Positions 6,847-12,959 of a stretch of DNA of 16,057 bases are shown here, piece after piece. Positions within the stretch are counted from its first letter, which is position 1, and each line of letters opens with the position of its first letter. Made by a program: the position numbers and the translations under genes. A model generated the notes under the pieces. It saw only the letters and a list, made by a program, of their open reading frames with translations. It made no database searches and had not been told where the DNA came from. This DNA is from Flavobacterium sp. GTDB lineage: Bacteria > Bacteroidota > Bacteroidia > Flavobacteriales > Flavobacteriaceae. The stretch lies in NCBI GenBank assembly GCA_017984035.1, contig JAGOAF010000032.1, forward strand, positions 1 through 16,057. The letters are read 5' to 3'.

Positions 6847-7974
6847 ATGAAATTAGATAGAAAAGAGATTCTTAAAGCACTAGAAACAATCACTATTGCA
6901 GGAGAAGGAAAAAACATGGTGGAGAGCGGAGCCGTTACTAATGTAATTACTTTTGGAGATGAGGTGGTAGTAGATTTAGTATTGCATACACCAGCGATGC
7001 ACATCAAAAAACGAGCCGAAGACGATATAAAAAAGACCATTCACGACTTGATTTCGCCAGAAGCTAAAGTAAAAGTGAATAGTAAAGTAGAAGTAGCCGA
7101 TAAGCCTGAAATTAAAGGTAAAGCTATTCCAGGTATTAAAAATATTATAGCCGTAGCTTCAGGAAAAGGAGGCGTTGGAAAATCAACTACTACAGCTAAT
7201 TTAGCCGTTTCTTTGGCTAGAATGGGATTCTCGGTTGGTGTTTTGGACGCCGATATTTATGGACCGTCTATGCCAATTATGTTTGATGTAGAGAATGAGA
7301 AACCGATTTCTATTGAAGTAGATGGCAAATCCAAAATGAAACCTATCGAGAGTTACGAAATAAAAATTTTATCGATAGGATTTTTTACCTCTCCAAGTCA
7401 AGCAGTAATCTGGCGTGGGCCAATGGCAGCTAAAGCATTGAACCAAATGATTTTTGATGCTGATTGGGGCGAATTAGATTTTATGTTGATCGACTTACCT
7501 CCGGGAACAGGAGATATTCATCTTTCTATCATGCAATCGTTGCCAATTACAGGCGCCGTTGTAGTAAGCACCCCTCAAGCTGTAGCTTTGGCAGATGCTA
7601 AAAAAGGAGTTGCTATGTTCTTATCAGAAGCAATCAATGTGCCGGTTTTAGGGATCATCGAAAACATGGCCTACTTTACACCTGAAGAATTACCCAACAA
7701 TAAATATTATATTTTTGGACAAGAGGGAGCTAAAAACTTAGCAGCCGATTTGAACGTTCCTTTCCTGGGTGAAGTACCTATCGTTCAATCTATTCGTGAA
7801 GCGGGAGATTACGGTCGTCCAGCTGCCATGCAAGAAGGTTCAGTGATTGAGTCAGTTTTCCAAGAAATTACTCGTAATGTAGTGCAACAAACAGTGGCTA
7901 GAAACGAAAGTTTACCTGCAACCGAAGCAATCAAAATAACAACTATGGCGGGTTGTTCAGCTGTTAAAAAATAA
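6847..7974 (+). CDS. mrp: Mrp/ApbC-family Fe-S cluster carrier P-loop ATPase
   Basis: It is predicted to bind and transfer Fe-S clusters to apoproteins in the cytoplasm, using ATP. The 375-residue protein has an N-terminal MIP18/DUF59 domain (about 4-85) and a ParA/MinD-like ATPase domain (about 98-345). The deviant Walker A is SGKGGVGKST (105-114). LDADIYGPSMP (133-143), WRGPM (189-193) and DLPPGTGD (216-223) are Mrp signatures. Oddly, where many Mrp proteins carry ENM...CxxC, this one reads ENMAYFTPEELP (272-283). The only cysteine in the protein is Cys370, near the C terminus (MAGCSAVKK). Its neighbours, an Nfu scaffold 10 bp downstream and then a ferredoxin, support an Fe-S role. Confidence 0.93.
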   Translation: MKLDRKEILKALETITIAGEGKNMVESGAVTNVITFGDEVVVDLVLHTPAMHIKKRAEDDIKKTIHDLISPEAKVKVNSKVEVADKPEIKGKAIPGIKNIIAVASGKGGVGKSTTTANLAVSLARMGFSVGVLDADIYGPSMPIMFDVENEKPISIEVDGKSKMKPIESYEIKILSIGFFTSPSQAVIWRGPMAAKALNQMIFDADWGELDFMLIDLPPGTGDIHLSIMQSLPITGAVVVSTPQAVALADAKKGVAMFLSEAINVPVLGIIENMAYFTPEELPNNKYYIFGQEGAKNLAADLNVPFLGEVPIVQSIREAGDYGRPAAMQEGSVIESVFQEITRNVVQQTVARNESLPATEAIKITTMAGCSAVKK

Positions 7975-7984
7975 TTTTTAAGAT

Positions 7985-8224
7985 ATGACAACAGAAGAAG
8001 TATTGGCTAATGTATTAAAGGCCTTAGAAGAAATTAGACCCTTTTTGAATTCGGATGGTGGCGATATTTCATTAATCGAAATTGAAGAGGATAAGCATGT
8101 TAAAGTACGATTGGAAGGGGCTTGCACCAGCTGTAGTGTCAATCAAATGACCCTAAAAGCAGGAGTGGAAACTACCATTAAAAAATACGTTCCTCAAATC
8201 GAAACAGTCGTAAACGTACTGTAA
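7985..8224 (+). CDS. Nfu-type Fe-S scaffold (NifU C-terminal domain)
   Basis: This 79-residue protein is a stand-alone NifU C-terminal (Nfu) domain. Two such subunits hold a 4Fe-4S cluster through the CxxC in GACTSCSVNQMTL (Cys47 and Cys50) and deliver it to target enzymes. The start region has FLNSDGGDISLIE, the usual Nfu strand pair with the conserved D-G-G-D. The product is minimal, with no A-type or N-terminal domain. It begins 10 bp after the mrp stop, so the two are very likely one operon and may act in the same transfer step. Confidence 0.95.
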   Translation: MTTEEVLANVLKALEEIRPFLNSDGGDISLIEIEEDKHVKVRLEGACTSCSVNQMTLKAGVETTIKKYVPQIETVVNVL

Positions 8225-8241
8225 TTTACGTTTGTTTTTTT
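8212..8241 (+). terminator. Weak terminator candidate overlapping the end of the Nfu gene
   Basis: AAACGTA (8212-8218) pairs with TACGTTT (8227-8233) across an 8-nt loop, followed by G and seven T (8235-8241). The left arm lies in the last codons of the Nfu gene. The stem is short with only two G-C pairs, so it may give partial termination between the Nfu gene and the ferredoxin gene. Confidence 0.4.
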
Positions 8242-8277
8242 GAATACAATACACACACAACTAGAGAATAAATAAAA

Positions 8278-8595
8278 ATGGACGTTTTAATTAAGATTAA
8301 AGACAGAGAAGGAGTAGTGCATGAATTGCAGGCGCCAACAGATATGGCAATGAATATTATGGAATTGTGCAAAGCCTACGAGCTTCCTGTAGAAGGTACT
8401 TGTGGCGGAATGGCCATGTGTGCTTCTTGTCAATGTTATGTTTTAAACGATGTACCTCTACCTGAAAAAGGAGATGACGAAGAGGCAATGTTGTCCGAAG
8501 CATTTTATGTGAAATCAAATAGCCGCTTGGGTTGTCAAATCCCAATTACTGAAGAATTAGAAGGCTTGGAGTTAGAATTGGCTCCAGAGAGTTAA
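8278..8595 (+). CDS. 2Fe-2S ferredoxin, adrenodoxin/ISC type
   Basis: A small cytoplasmic electron carrier of 105 residues with one 2Fe-2S cluster. The ligands fit the adrenodoxin/bacterial Fdx pattern C-x5-C-x2-C...C: Cys42, Cys48, Cys51 (within GTCGGMAMCASCQC) and Cys86 (LGCQI). Cys31 and Cys53 lie outside the ligand set. The body has the acidic PLPEKGDDEEAML loop that contacts redox partners. The tail is short and acidic. In other bacteria such ferredoxins supply electrons for Fe-S cluster assembly, which fits the mrp-nfu genes upstream (gap 53 bp). No isc or suf genes are present here, so other redox partners are possible. The ATG at 8278 follows an A-rich leader. Confidence 0.93.
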   Translation: MDVLIKIKDREGVVHELQAPTDMAMNIMELCKAYELPVEGTCGGMAMCASCQCYVLNDVPLPEKGDDEEAMLSEAFYVKSNSRLGCQIPITEELEGLELELAPES

Positions 8596-8596
8596 T

Positions 8597-8628
8597 AAAA
8601 AAAGCGAGAAATTTTTCTCGCTTTTTTT
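8597..8628. terminator. Bidirectional intrinsic terminator between the ferredoxin and DUF3050 genes
   Basis: GCGAGAA (8604-8610) pairs with TTCTCGC (8615-8621) across ATTT, flanked by seven A (8597-8603) and seven T (8622-8628). The A/T symmetry makes it work in both directions. It serves the ferredoxin gene on + (starting 2 bp after its stop) and the DUF3050 gene on - (25 bp beyond its stop). Confidence 0.93.
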
Positions 8629-8652
8629 GTGTTTTTATGTTGCTTTTTTAGG

Positions 8653-9435
8653 TTATGCTAATTCCGTTTTTAAAGTTAAACTTTCCTCTATAGCATCCCA
8701 AAGTCCAATGCGTTTTTCTAATGCTGCTACTGAAATTTGCTCCACTTCACTCCATTTTTTAGGATCGTTACCACACAACTCAGTAATCATTCCCATGGCC
8801 ATAGGTCCGTGTTCATCAGCATCTAATTCAATATGTCGTTCAAAATAATAAATTAATTTTTTCAAATCTGTTTCAGGGAAATTGGCTTGAAAGTTTTTCA
8901 AAATAGCTGTAAACATACTTGGAATCAAATCTTCTCTGCCAAAAGTGAATGCTGCTGCTATTTCGTGCGCTTTTCCTTCTTCAATTACTCGGAAAGTAAA
9001 ATCCAAAAAGGCTTTGATTTTAGGGTGTAAATCACTGGTTTTAATAGCTACGAAAATATTGTTTAGCGAACTTAAATTAGTTAAAAACGCTTCGATTTCA
9101 GAAGTGTTAGCGCCGCAATCTTGCATGGCTTCAATATACATCTCAAAGTGACTTTGGCGACGTCCGTCTAAAGTTAAATCACTTTCCTCAGCTACTACAA
9201 TTTCATTAATTAAATAGCGGGTTTGCGTATTGGCTGTTGGAAACCAAGGCGTAGTAGTACAAGTTAATTTGGACTGTAGTGCTTTTAATAAAGACATAAA
9301 ATCCCAAACTGCATAGATATGACTTTCTAAAAAACGGTGTAAGTCTTCAATGGTTTGAACTTTATTGTATAAAGGGTGTTGTAATAAGGCCTCTTTTTGA
9401 GTTAGAATACTAGTGTTGATCGTATCGACATTCAT
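8653..9435 (-). CDS. DUF3050 family protein, heme-oxygenase-like helical fold
   Basis: The 260-residue protein resembles the DUF3050 family, mostly helical proteins grouped with the heme-oxygenase-like superfamily; the biochemical role is unknown. Visible conserved-looking segments are SHIYAVWDFMSLLK (38-51), NEIVVAEESD (77-86), SHFEMYIEAM (95-104), KAHEIAAAFTFGRE (155-168) and RHIELDADEHGPMA (200-213). The last gives His201, Asp205 and His209 on one helix, a spacing near the metal-ligand helix of heme-oxygenase-like di-metal oxidases, so metal binding is a reasonable guess. No signal peptide is seen. The gene follows the acyl-CoA dehydrogenase on the same strand after 90 bp. I see no TAnnTTTG box in that gap, so readthrough is possible. 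A bidirectional terminator follows. Confidence 0.85.
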   Translation of the reverse strand: MNVDTINTSILTQKEALLQHPLYNKVQTIEDLHRFLESHIYAVWDFMSLLKALQSKLTCTTTPWFPTANTQTRYLINEIVVAEESDLTLDGRRQSHFEMYIEAMQDCGANTSEIEAFLTNLSSLNNIFVAIKTSDLHPKIKAFLDFTFRVIEEGKAHEIAAAFTFGREDLIPSMFTAILKNFQANFPETDLKKLIYYFERHIELDADEHGPMAMGMITELCGNDPKKWSEVEQISVAALEKRIGLWDAIEESLTLKTELA

Positions 9436-9525
9436 TTTTTCAATTTTTTTGTAAAAGTAAAAAAGCTTATAGGTTTTCTACTTATTTCATCATCGATTTT
9501 ATGAATACTTTAATAACTGTTTGCT

Positions 9526-10704
9526 TTACTTGAATGCGGCAATTCCAGTAACATCCATTCCAGTAATTAATAAATGGATATCATGGGTTCCTTCATAAGT
9601 TATCACCGACTCTAAGTTCATCATATGTCGCATGATGGAGTAGTCGCCAGTAATTCCCATTCCGCCTAACATTTGTCTGGCCTCACGAGCAATATGAATA
9701 GCCATATCTACATTGTTTCGTTTTGCCATGGAAATCTGAGCCGTTGTAGCCCTTCCTTCATTTTTCAATACACCTAAACGCCAAGTTAACAATTGTGCTT
9801 TGGTTATTTCGGTAATCATTTCGGCTAATTTTTTCTGTTGTAATTGAGTGCCAGCAATGGGTTTGTCAAATTGTATTCGCTCTTTTGCATAACGCAAAGC
9901 GGTGTCGTAACAATCCATTGCAGCTCCAATCGCTCCCCAGGCAATTCCATATCGAGCCGAATCCAAACACCCTAGCGGAGCACTTAATCCAGAATGATTG
10001 GGTAAAAGATTTTCTTTTGGAACCTTGACATTGTCAAAAATCAATTCGCCTGTTGCAGATGCACGTAGCGACCATTTATTATGTGTCTCAGGAGTAGTAA
10101 AACCTTCCATGCCACGCTCCACAATTAATCCGTGGATACGTCCTTCTTCGTTTTTAGCCCAAACAATAGCAATATCGGCAAAAGGCGCATTGGAAATCCA
10201 CATTTTGGCACCATTCAAAATAAAATGATCTCCGTTATCTTTGAAATGAGTGGTCATTCCTCCAGGATTAGATCCATGATCGGGTTCGGTTAAACCAAAA
10301 CATCCCATTAATTCTCCAGTAGCTAGTTTAGGGAGGTATTTTTTTCGTTGTTCTTCGTTTCCGTATTTCCAAATAGGGTACATTACTAAAGAGGATTGTA
10401 CAGACGAAGTAGAACGTATGCCTGAATCTCCACGTTCTATTTCTTGCATGAGCAACCCATACGAAATTTGATCAAGACCTGACCCTCCGTATTCTTCAGG
10501 GATATAGGGGCCAAAACCACCAATCTCCCCAAGCCCTTTGATAAGTTGTTTCGGGAATTCAGCGCGCTGTGCAAAATCTTCAATTATGGGAGAAACTTCT
10601 CGTTTGACCCACGCTCTAGCTGATTCTCGAACTAATTTGTGTTCTTCGGTTAGTAAATCGTCCAGATTATAATAATCAGGAGCTTGAAATAGGTCAGGTT
10701 TCAT
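9526..10704 (-). CDS. Acyl-CoA dehydrogenase, probable glutaryl-CoA dehydrogenase
   Basis: An FAD-dependent acyl-CoA dehydrogenase of 392 residues, full family length. The catalytic base is Glu371 in the near-C-terminal YEGTHDIH, the position used by short-chain and glutaryl-CoA dehydrogenases. Arg97 in GIRSTSSVQSSLVM matches the arginine that binds the glutaryl carboxylate in glutaryl-CoA dehydrogenases. GCFGLTEPDHGSNP and KMWISNA are standard FAD/substrate motifs. The likely reaction is oxidative decarboxylation of glutaryl-CoA to crotonyl-CoA in lysine/tryptophan breakdown. No other gene of that pathway is nearby, so the substrate assignment rests on these residues. It has its own promoter and a palindrome near its start site. 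The ATG at 10704 fits the family N terminus. Confidence 0.9.
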   Translation of the reverse strand: MKPDLFQAPDYYNLDDLLTEEHKLVRESARAWVKREVSPIIEDFAQRAEFPKQLIKGLGEIGGFGPYIPEEYGGSGLDQISYGLLMQEIERGDSGIRSTSSVQSSLVMYPIWKYGNEEQRKKYLPKLATGELMGCFGLTEPDHGSNPGGMTTHFKDNGDHFILNGAKMWISNAPFADIAIVWAKNEEGRIHGLIVERGMEGFTTPETHNKWSLRASATGELIFDNVKVPKENLLPNHSGLSAPLGCLDSARYGIAWGAIGAAMDCYDTALRYAKERIQFDKPIAGTQLQQKKLAEMITEITKAQLLTWRLGVLKNEGRATTAQISMAKRNNVDMAIHIAREARQMLGGMGITGDYSIMRHMMNLESVITYEGTHDIHLLITGMDVTGIAAFK

Positions 10705-10714
10705 GTTTGTCTAT

Positions 10715-10724
10715 TTAGTACTAA
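10715..10724. promoter_or_regulatory. Perfect 10-bp palindrome at the predicted start site of the acyl-CoA dehydrogenase gene
   Basis: TTAGTACTAA is its own reverse complement. It lies directly between the -7 box (10725-10732) and the coding start (10704), covering the expected transcription start. A bound repressor here would block initiation, so it is a candidate operator; no regulator gene is adjacent. Confidence 0.35.
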
Positions 10725-10732
10725 CAAATGTA
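10725..10732 (-). promoter_or_regulatory. -7 box TACATTTG for the acyl-CoA dehydrogenase gene
   Basis: On the - strand the box reads TACATTTG, an exact TAnnTTTG match. A TTG lies 15 nt upstream, slightly closer than usual. The leader would be roughly 10-15 nt. The box separates this gene from trmN upstream. Confidence 0.6.
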
Positions 10733-10775
10733 CACAAACAAATAAAACAAAATAAAACCGAAGTAGATGTATTCT

Positions 10776-11489
10776 TTACATTTTGAGATAAAACTCTTTT
10801 GTTAAACCGATGTATTCGGGAGTGTATTCGTGACGGCCTATTTCGATAATAAGTTCGTCCAATAAAGGAGTGTCAATTTGGTTTCGGCTGAAAGCTAAGA
10901 GGCTACGCTTTATTTCAGTGGTAGGTGTTCCTTTTACACGGGTAATTTGCATTGGATACAATTCAAATTCATTGGCTATGGCCAAAAATCGATCTTCTTC
11001 CTTGAACGGAATGATCGCTGCAAATATTCCGTTTTCAGACAATAATAAATCAGCAGCTTCAATCAAATCTTCAAACGGGAGTGCGTCTTGAAAACGAGCT
11101 AAATCACGGTGTGCGTCATTGGTTTTGTAATCTTCGGCGTAGAACGGCGGATTGGAAACAATTAGATCGTATTCGTCTTCGGGTTCTTCCATAAATTCAT
11201 CTAAACCAGCATGAAAACAAAATAAGCGGTCGTTCCAAGGGGAATTTTCAAAGTTGTCTGTCGCCTGTTCGTAGGCGTTCTCGTCAATTTCTAAAGCATC
11301 TATTTGAGCCGCATTGGATCGTTGTGCAAGCATTAAAGCAATAACGCCTGTTCCGGTGCCAATGTCTAAAATGCTAAAGGGTTGATGTTTGATAGGAGCC
11401 CAAGCGCCAAGTAAAACACCATCAGTGCCTATTTTCATAGCACATTGATCTTGCTGAACAGTAAATTGTTTGAATTTGAAATTGGACAT
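10776..11489 (-). CDS. trmN: tRNA1(Val) (adenine(37)-N6)-methyltransferase, TrmN6/YfiC family
   Basis: It is predicted to methylate N6 of A37 in tRNA-Val using S-adenosylmethionine. The 237-residue protein has the family N terminus MSNFKFKQFTVQQDQCAMKI with GTDGVLLGAW next (residues 22-31). Motif I is ILDIGTGTGVIAL, DALEIDENAYEQA is the acidic SAM-ribose strand, and NPPFY is the catalytic motif of N6-adenine methyltransferases. It could modify another substrate, because NPPY/F enzymes are diverse, but the GTDGVLLGAW segment is typical of YfiC proteins. A longer reading from 11531 adds 14 residues unlike the family, so the ATG at 11489 is preferred. It follows rimM by 58 bp on the same strand and may be the last gene of the rpsP operon. 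Confidence 0.87.
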   Translation of the reverse strand: MSNFKFKQFTVQQDQCAMKIGTDGVLLGAWAPIKHQPFSILDIGTGTGVIALMLAQRSNAAQIDALEIDENAYEQATDNFENSPWNDRLFCFHAGLDEFMEEPEDEYDLIVSNPPFYAEDYKTNDAHRDLARFQDALPFEDLIEAADLLLSENGIFAAIIPFKEEDRFLAIANEFELYPMQITRVKGTPTTEIKRSLLAFSRNQIDTPLLDELIIEIGRHEYTPEYIGLTKEFYLKM

Positions 11490-11547
11490 AATGTTTTTAG
11501 ATTTTTGATTTTCGAATAACCGAATAAACAAATAACCAATTCATCTT

Positions 11548-12072
11548 TTACAGATACATCTCAATCAATCCTTCAGGTAAATTCATCACCACTTTTTTGT
11601 TGTCGCGATCAATTGTTACCAAGAAATGGTCAATCATTGGAATTAGAATTTCAATTCCGCCATGAAGCACCTCAAAAAGAGGTTGTGCGGTGGAATCGTT
11701 AATAGATTGAATAGTACCGACCACGCCAAGACGTTGGTCTTCGACTTCAAATCCAATTACTTCGTGGAAATAAAATTTATTACCACTTAATTTGGGTAGC
11801 ATACTTAAAGGGAGGTAAAGGTCGTTCCCTAAAATAGCCTCGGCCTCTTCTTCGGTGGCAACATCTTCAAAACGAATTCTAAGAAAGTCGTTTTTATGGA
11901 GGGAAGAGGTTTCAATAAAAAAAGGAACCAAGTGTTTGTTGCATTCAACAAACACTGATTCCAGATTTTCGTATAACTCGGGTTCGTCTGTGTCTAAATA
12001 AGCTAAGACTTCACCCTTGAAACTAAATTTTTTAGCGATTTTACCTAAATAGAAACAATCTTCTTTACGCAT
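11548..12072 (-). CDS. rimM: Ribosome maturation factor RimM
   Basis: RimM binds ribosomal protein S19 and aids processing and assembly of the 30S head. The 174-residue protein has the N-terminal RimM domain beginning CFYLGKIAKKFSFKGEVLAY (residues 6-25), typical of the family's G-K-I...G-x-KGEV start. A C-terminal PRC-barrel follows (about 96-170), with the YFHEVIGFEV and PLFEVLHGGIEILIPMIDHFL strands. Length is normal. It begins 15 bp after the rpsP stop. The rpsP-rimM order is conserved in many bacteria, so the two are surely one transcript. Confidence 0.95.
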   Translation of the reverse strand: MRKEDCFYLGKIAKKFSFKGEVLAYLDTDEPELYENLESVFVECNKHLVPFFIETSSLHKNDFLRIRFEDVATEEEAEAILGNDLYLPLSMLPKLSGNKFYFHEVIGFEVEDQRLGVVGTIQSINDSTAQPLFEVLHGGIEILIPMIDHFLVTIDRDNKKVVMNLPEGLIEMYL

Positions 12073-12087
12073 TGTCGCTTAGAGAAT

Positions 12088-12720
12088 TTATGCTTCAGTT
12101 GTTTCGTTATTTTCTTCAGCAGCAGGAGCCTCTTCAGCAGGAGCTTCAACAACTTCTTCAGCAACAGCCTCAACAGCTACTTCTTCAGTTGCAGCTTCAA
12201 CAGCTACTTCTTCTTCAGCAACAACTTCTTCTTCAACAGCAGGAGTTGCAGCAGCAATAGCATCCGCTTCAGCTTGAGCCGCTGCAGCTAAACGTTTTGC
12301 ATTTACTTCTTTTTCTGCTTTTAAAGCTTTAGCTTTAGCATCCGCTTGCGCTTTTGATAAACCATCTTTTTTAGCATCCACTTTACCAGCTTTTGCTTCT
12401 AACCAAGCAGCTAATTTTGCATCAGCTTGTTCTTGAGTTAAAGCTCCTTTACGAATACCTCCATCAAGGTGGTGTTTCAATAAAGCACCTTTGTAAGAAA
12501 GAATTGCTTTTGCAGTATCTGTTGGTTGTGCACCATTGTGCAACCATTTTACAGCGCTATCTAAATTTAATTCGATAGTTGCAGGGTTAGTGTTTGGATT
12601 GTAAGTACCGATTTTCTCTAAGTATTTACCATCTCTTTTTGAGCGAGCATCAGCTGCTACTACCCAGTAAAACGGTTTTTGTTTTTTACCGTGTCTTTGT
12701 AATCTAATTTTTACTGACAT
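12088..12720 (-). CDS. rpsP: 30S ribosomal protein S16 with long Ala/Lys/Glu C-terminal extension
   Basis: S16 stabilises the 30S body. The core (about 1-85) starts MSVKIRLQRHGKKQKPFYWV and has the expected KIGTYNP turn and W-L-x-G-A-Q-P-T-D-T segment. The protein is 210 residues, versus about 80-90 in Escherichia coli. Residues 98-150 form a Lys/Ala-rich, probably helical stretch (QADAKLAAWLEAK, LSKAQADAKAKALKAEKEVN). Residues 160-210 are extremely acidic, with about 19 Glu in 50 positions in EEVAVEA-like units. Extended S16 proteins are, to my knowledge, usual in Bacteroidota, so this is not a fusion artefact. The ATG at 12720 is preceded by a leader with a hairpin and a -7 box. It leads the rpsP-rimM(-trmN) operon. 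Confidence 0.96.
   Translation of the reverse strand: MSVKIRLQRHGKKQKPFYWVVAADARSKRDGKYLEKIGTYNPNTNPATIELNLDSAVKWLHNGAQPTDTAKAILSYKGALLKHHLDGGIRKGALTQEQADAKLAAWLEAKAGKVDAKKDGLSKAQADAKAKALKAEKEVNAKRLAAAAQAEADAIAAATPAVEEEVVAEEEVAVEAATEEVAVEAVAEEVVEAPAEEAPAAEENNETTEA
12110..12250 (-). repeat. Low-complexity triplet repeat coding the S16 acidic tail
   Basis: On the + strand the region is dominated by repeats of TTCTTCAGC, CAACAGC and GCAGGAGC type. On the - strand these are GAA and GCT codons encoding Glu-Glu-Val-Ala-Val-Glu-Ala units. Both the nucleotide and amino-acid levels are repetitive, so slippage changes in multiples of 3 could alter tail length. Confidence 0.8.
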
Positions 12721-12738
12721 AATCTTATGATTAAATTT

Positions 12739-12755
12739 TGAGGTACTCGACCTCG
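12739..12755 (-). promoter_or_regulatory. Hairpin in the rpsP mRNA leader
   Basis: GAGGT and ACCTC (12740-12744 and 12750-12754) are inverted copies around a 5-nt loop. A possible extra G-T pair (12739/12755) extends the stem. The hairpin sits in the roughly 43-nt leader between the predicted start near 12763 and the ATG at 12720. It could be a ribosomal-protein autoregulatory element or only a 5'-end stabiliser. Confidence 0.4.
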
Positions 12756-12756
12756 G

Positions 12757-12767
12757 TTAATTAAGGG
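12757..12767 (-). promoter_or_regulatory. CCCTTAATTAA initial-transcribed element of rpsP
   Basis: Read on the - strand, CCCTTAATTAA begins 2 nt after the rpsP -7 box and covers the expected transcription start. The identical 11-mer occurs 1 nt after the -7 box of the divergent RRM gene (12939-12949). Confidence 0.5.
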
Positions 12768-12769
12768 TG

Positions 12770-12777
12770 CAAAGATA
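12770..12777 (-). promoter_or_regulatory. -7 box TATCTTTG for the rpsP operon
   Basis: On the - strand this reads TATCTTTG, an exact TAnnTTTG match, 49 bp upstream of the rpsP ATG. No TTG is found at the standard upstream distance. It shares the 239-bp divergent region (12721-12959) with the RRM gene promoter. Confidence 0.65.
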
Positions 12778-12929
12778 CATTTTTTATTTAAAAATGCTAA
12801 TTCGAATTCTATTTTATTAATTGTTAATTGCTTAACTTTTTTTATGCCTAATTCATTGACCTTGAGCAGTGTTTTTGATAATTATATCATAAATAAGTAC
12901 ATTCATAGTAGATTAGGATTTATTAAGAC

Positions 12930-12937
12930 TACATTTG
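12930..12937 (+). promoter_or_regulatory. -7 box TACATTTG for the RRM protein gene
   Basis: TACATTTG matches TAnnTTTG exactly, 22 bp before the ATG at 12960. Transcription would begin near 12943, giving a leader of about 17 nt. No TTG at the standard distance is seen. Confidence 0.65.
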
Positions 12938-12938
12938 T

Positions 12939-12949
12939 CCCTTAATTAA
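12939..12949 (+). promoter_or_regulatory. CCCTTAATTAA initial-transcribed element of the RRM gene
   Basis: This 11-mer starts 1 nt after the -7 box. It is identical to the one placed 2 nt after the rpsP -7 box on the opposite strand. None of the other five promoters found in the window carries it. Confidence 0.5.
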
Positions 12950-12959
12950 ACAAGTTTAT

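Noticed and set aside
8627..8848. 73-residue + strand frame over the 3' end of the DUF3050 gene
   Set aside because: It begins inside the bidirectional terminator and overlaps a convincing - strand gene; no family features.
10776..11531. Longer trmN reading starting at 11531
   Set aside because: The extra 14 residues (beginning MFIRLFENQKSK) lack family likeness, while the ATG at 11489 gives the standard MSNF...F-K-Q-F start.
12072..12260. Gln/Leu-rich open frame on the + strand opposite the rpsP tail
   Set aside because: It is the mirror of the triplet-repetitive Glu/Ala codons of rpsP; its LQQ composition follows from the repeats and it has no promoter or family likeness.
12721..12959. 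Hidden small RNA or small gene in the 239-bp divergent gap
   Set aside because: Apart from the two promoters and the leader hairpin, the centre (about 12780-12920) is AT-rich without a terminator-like hairpin or convincing open frame.
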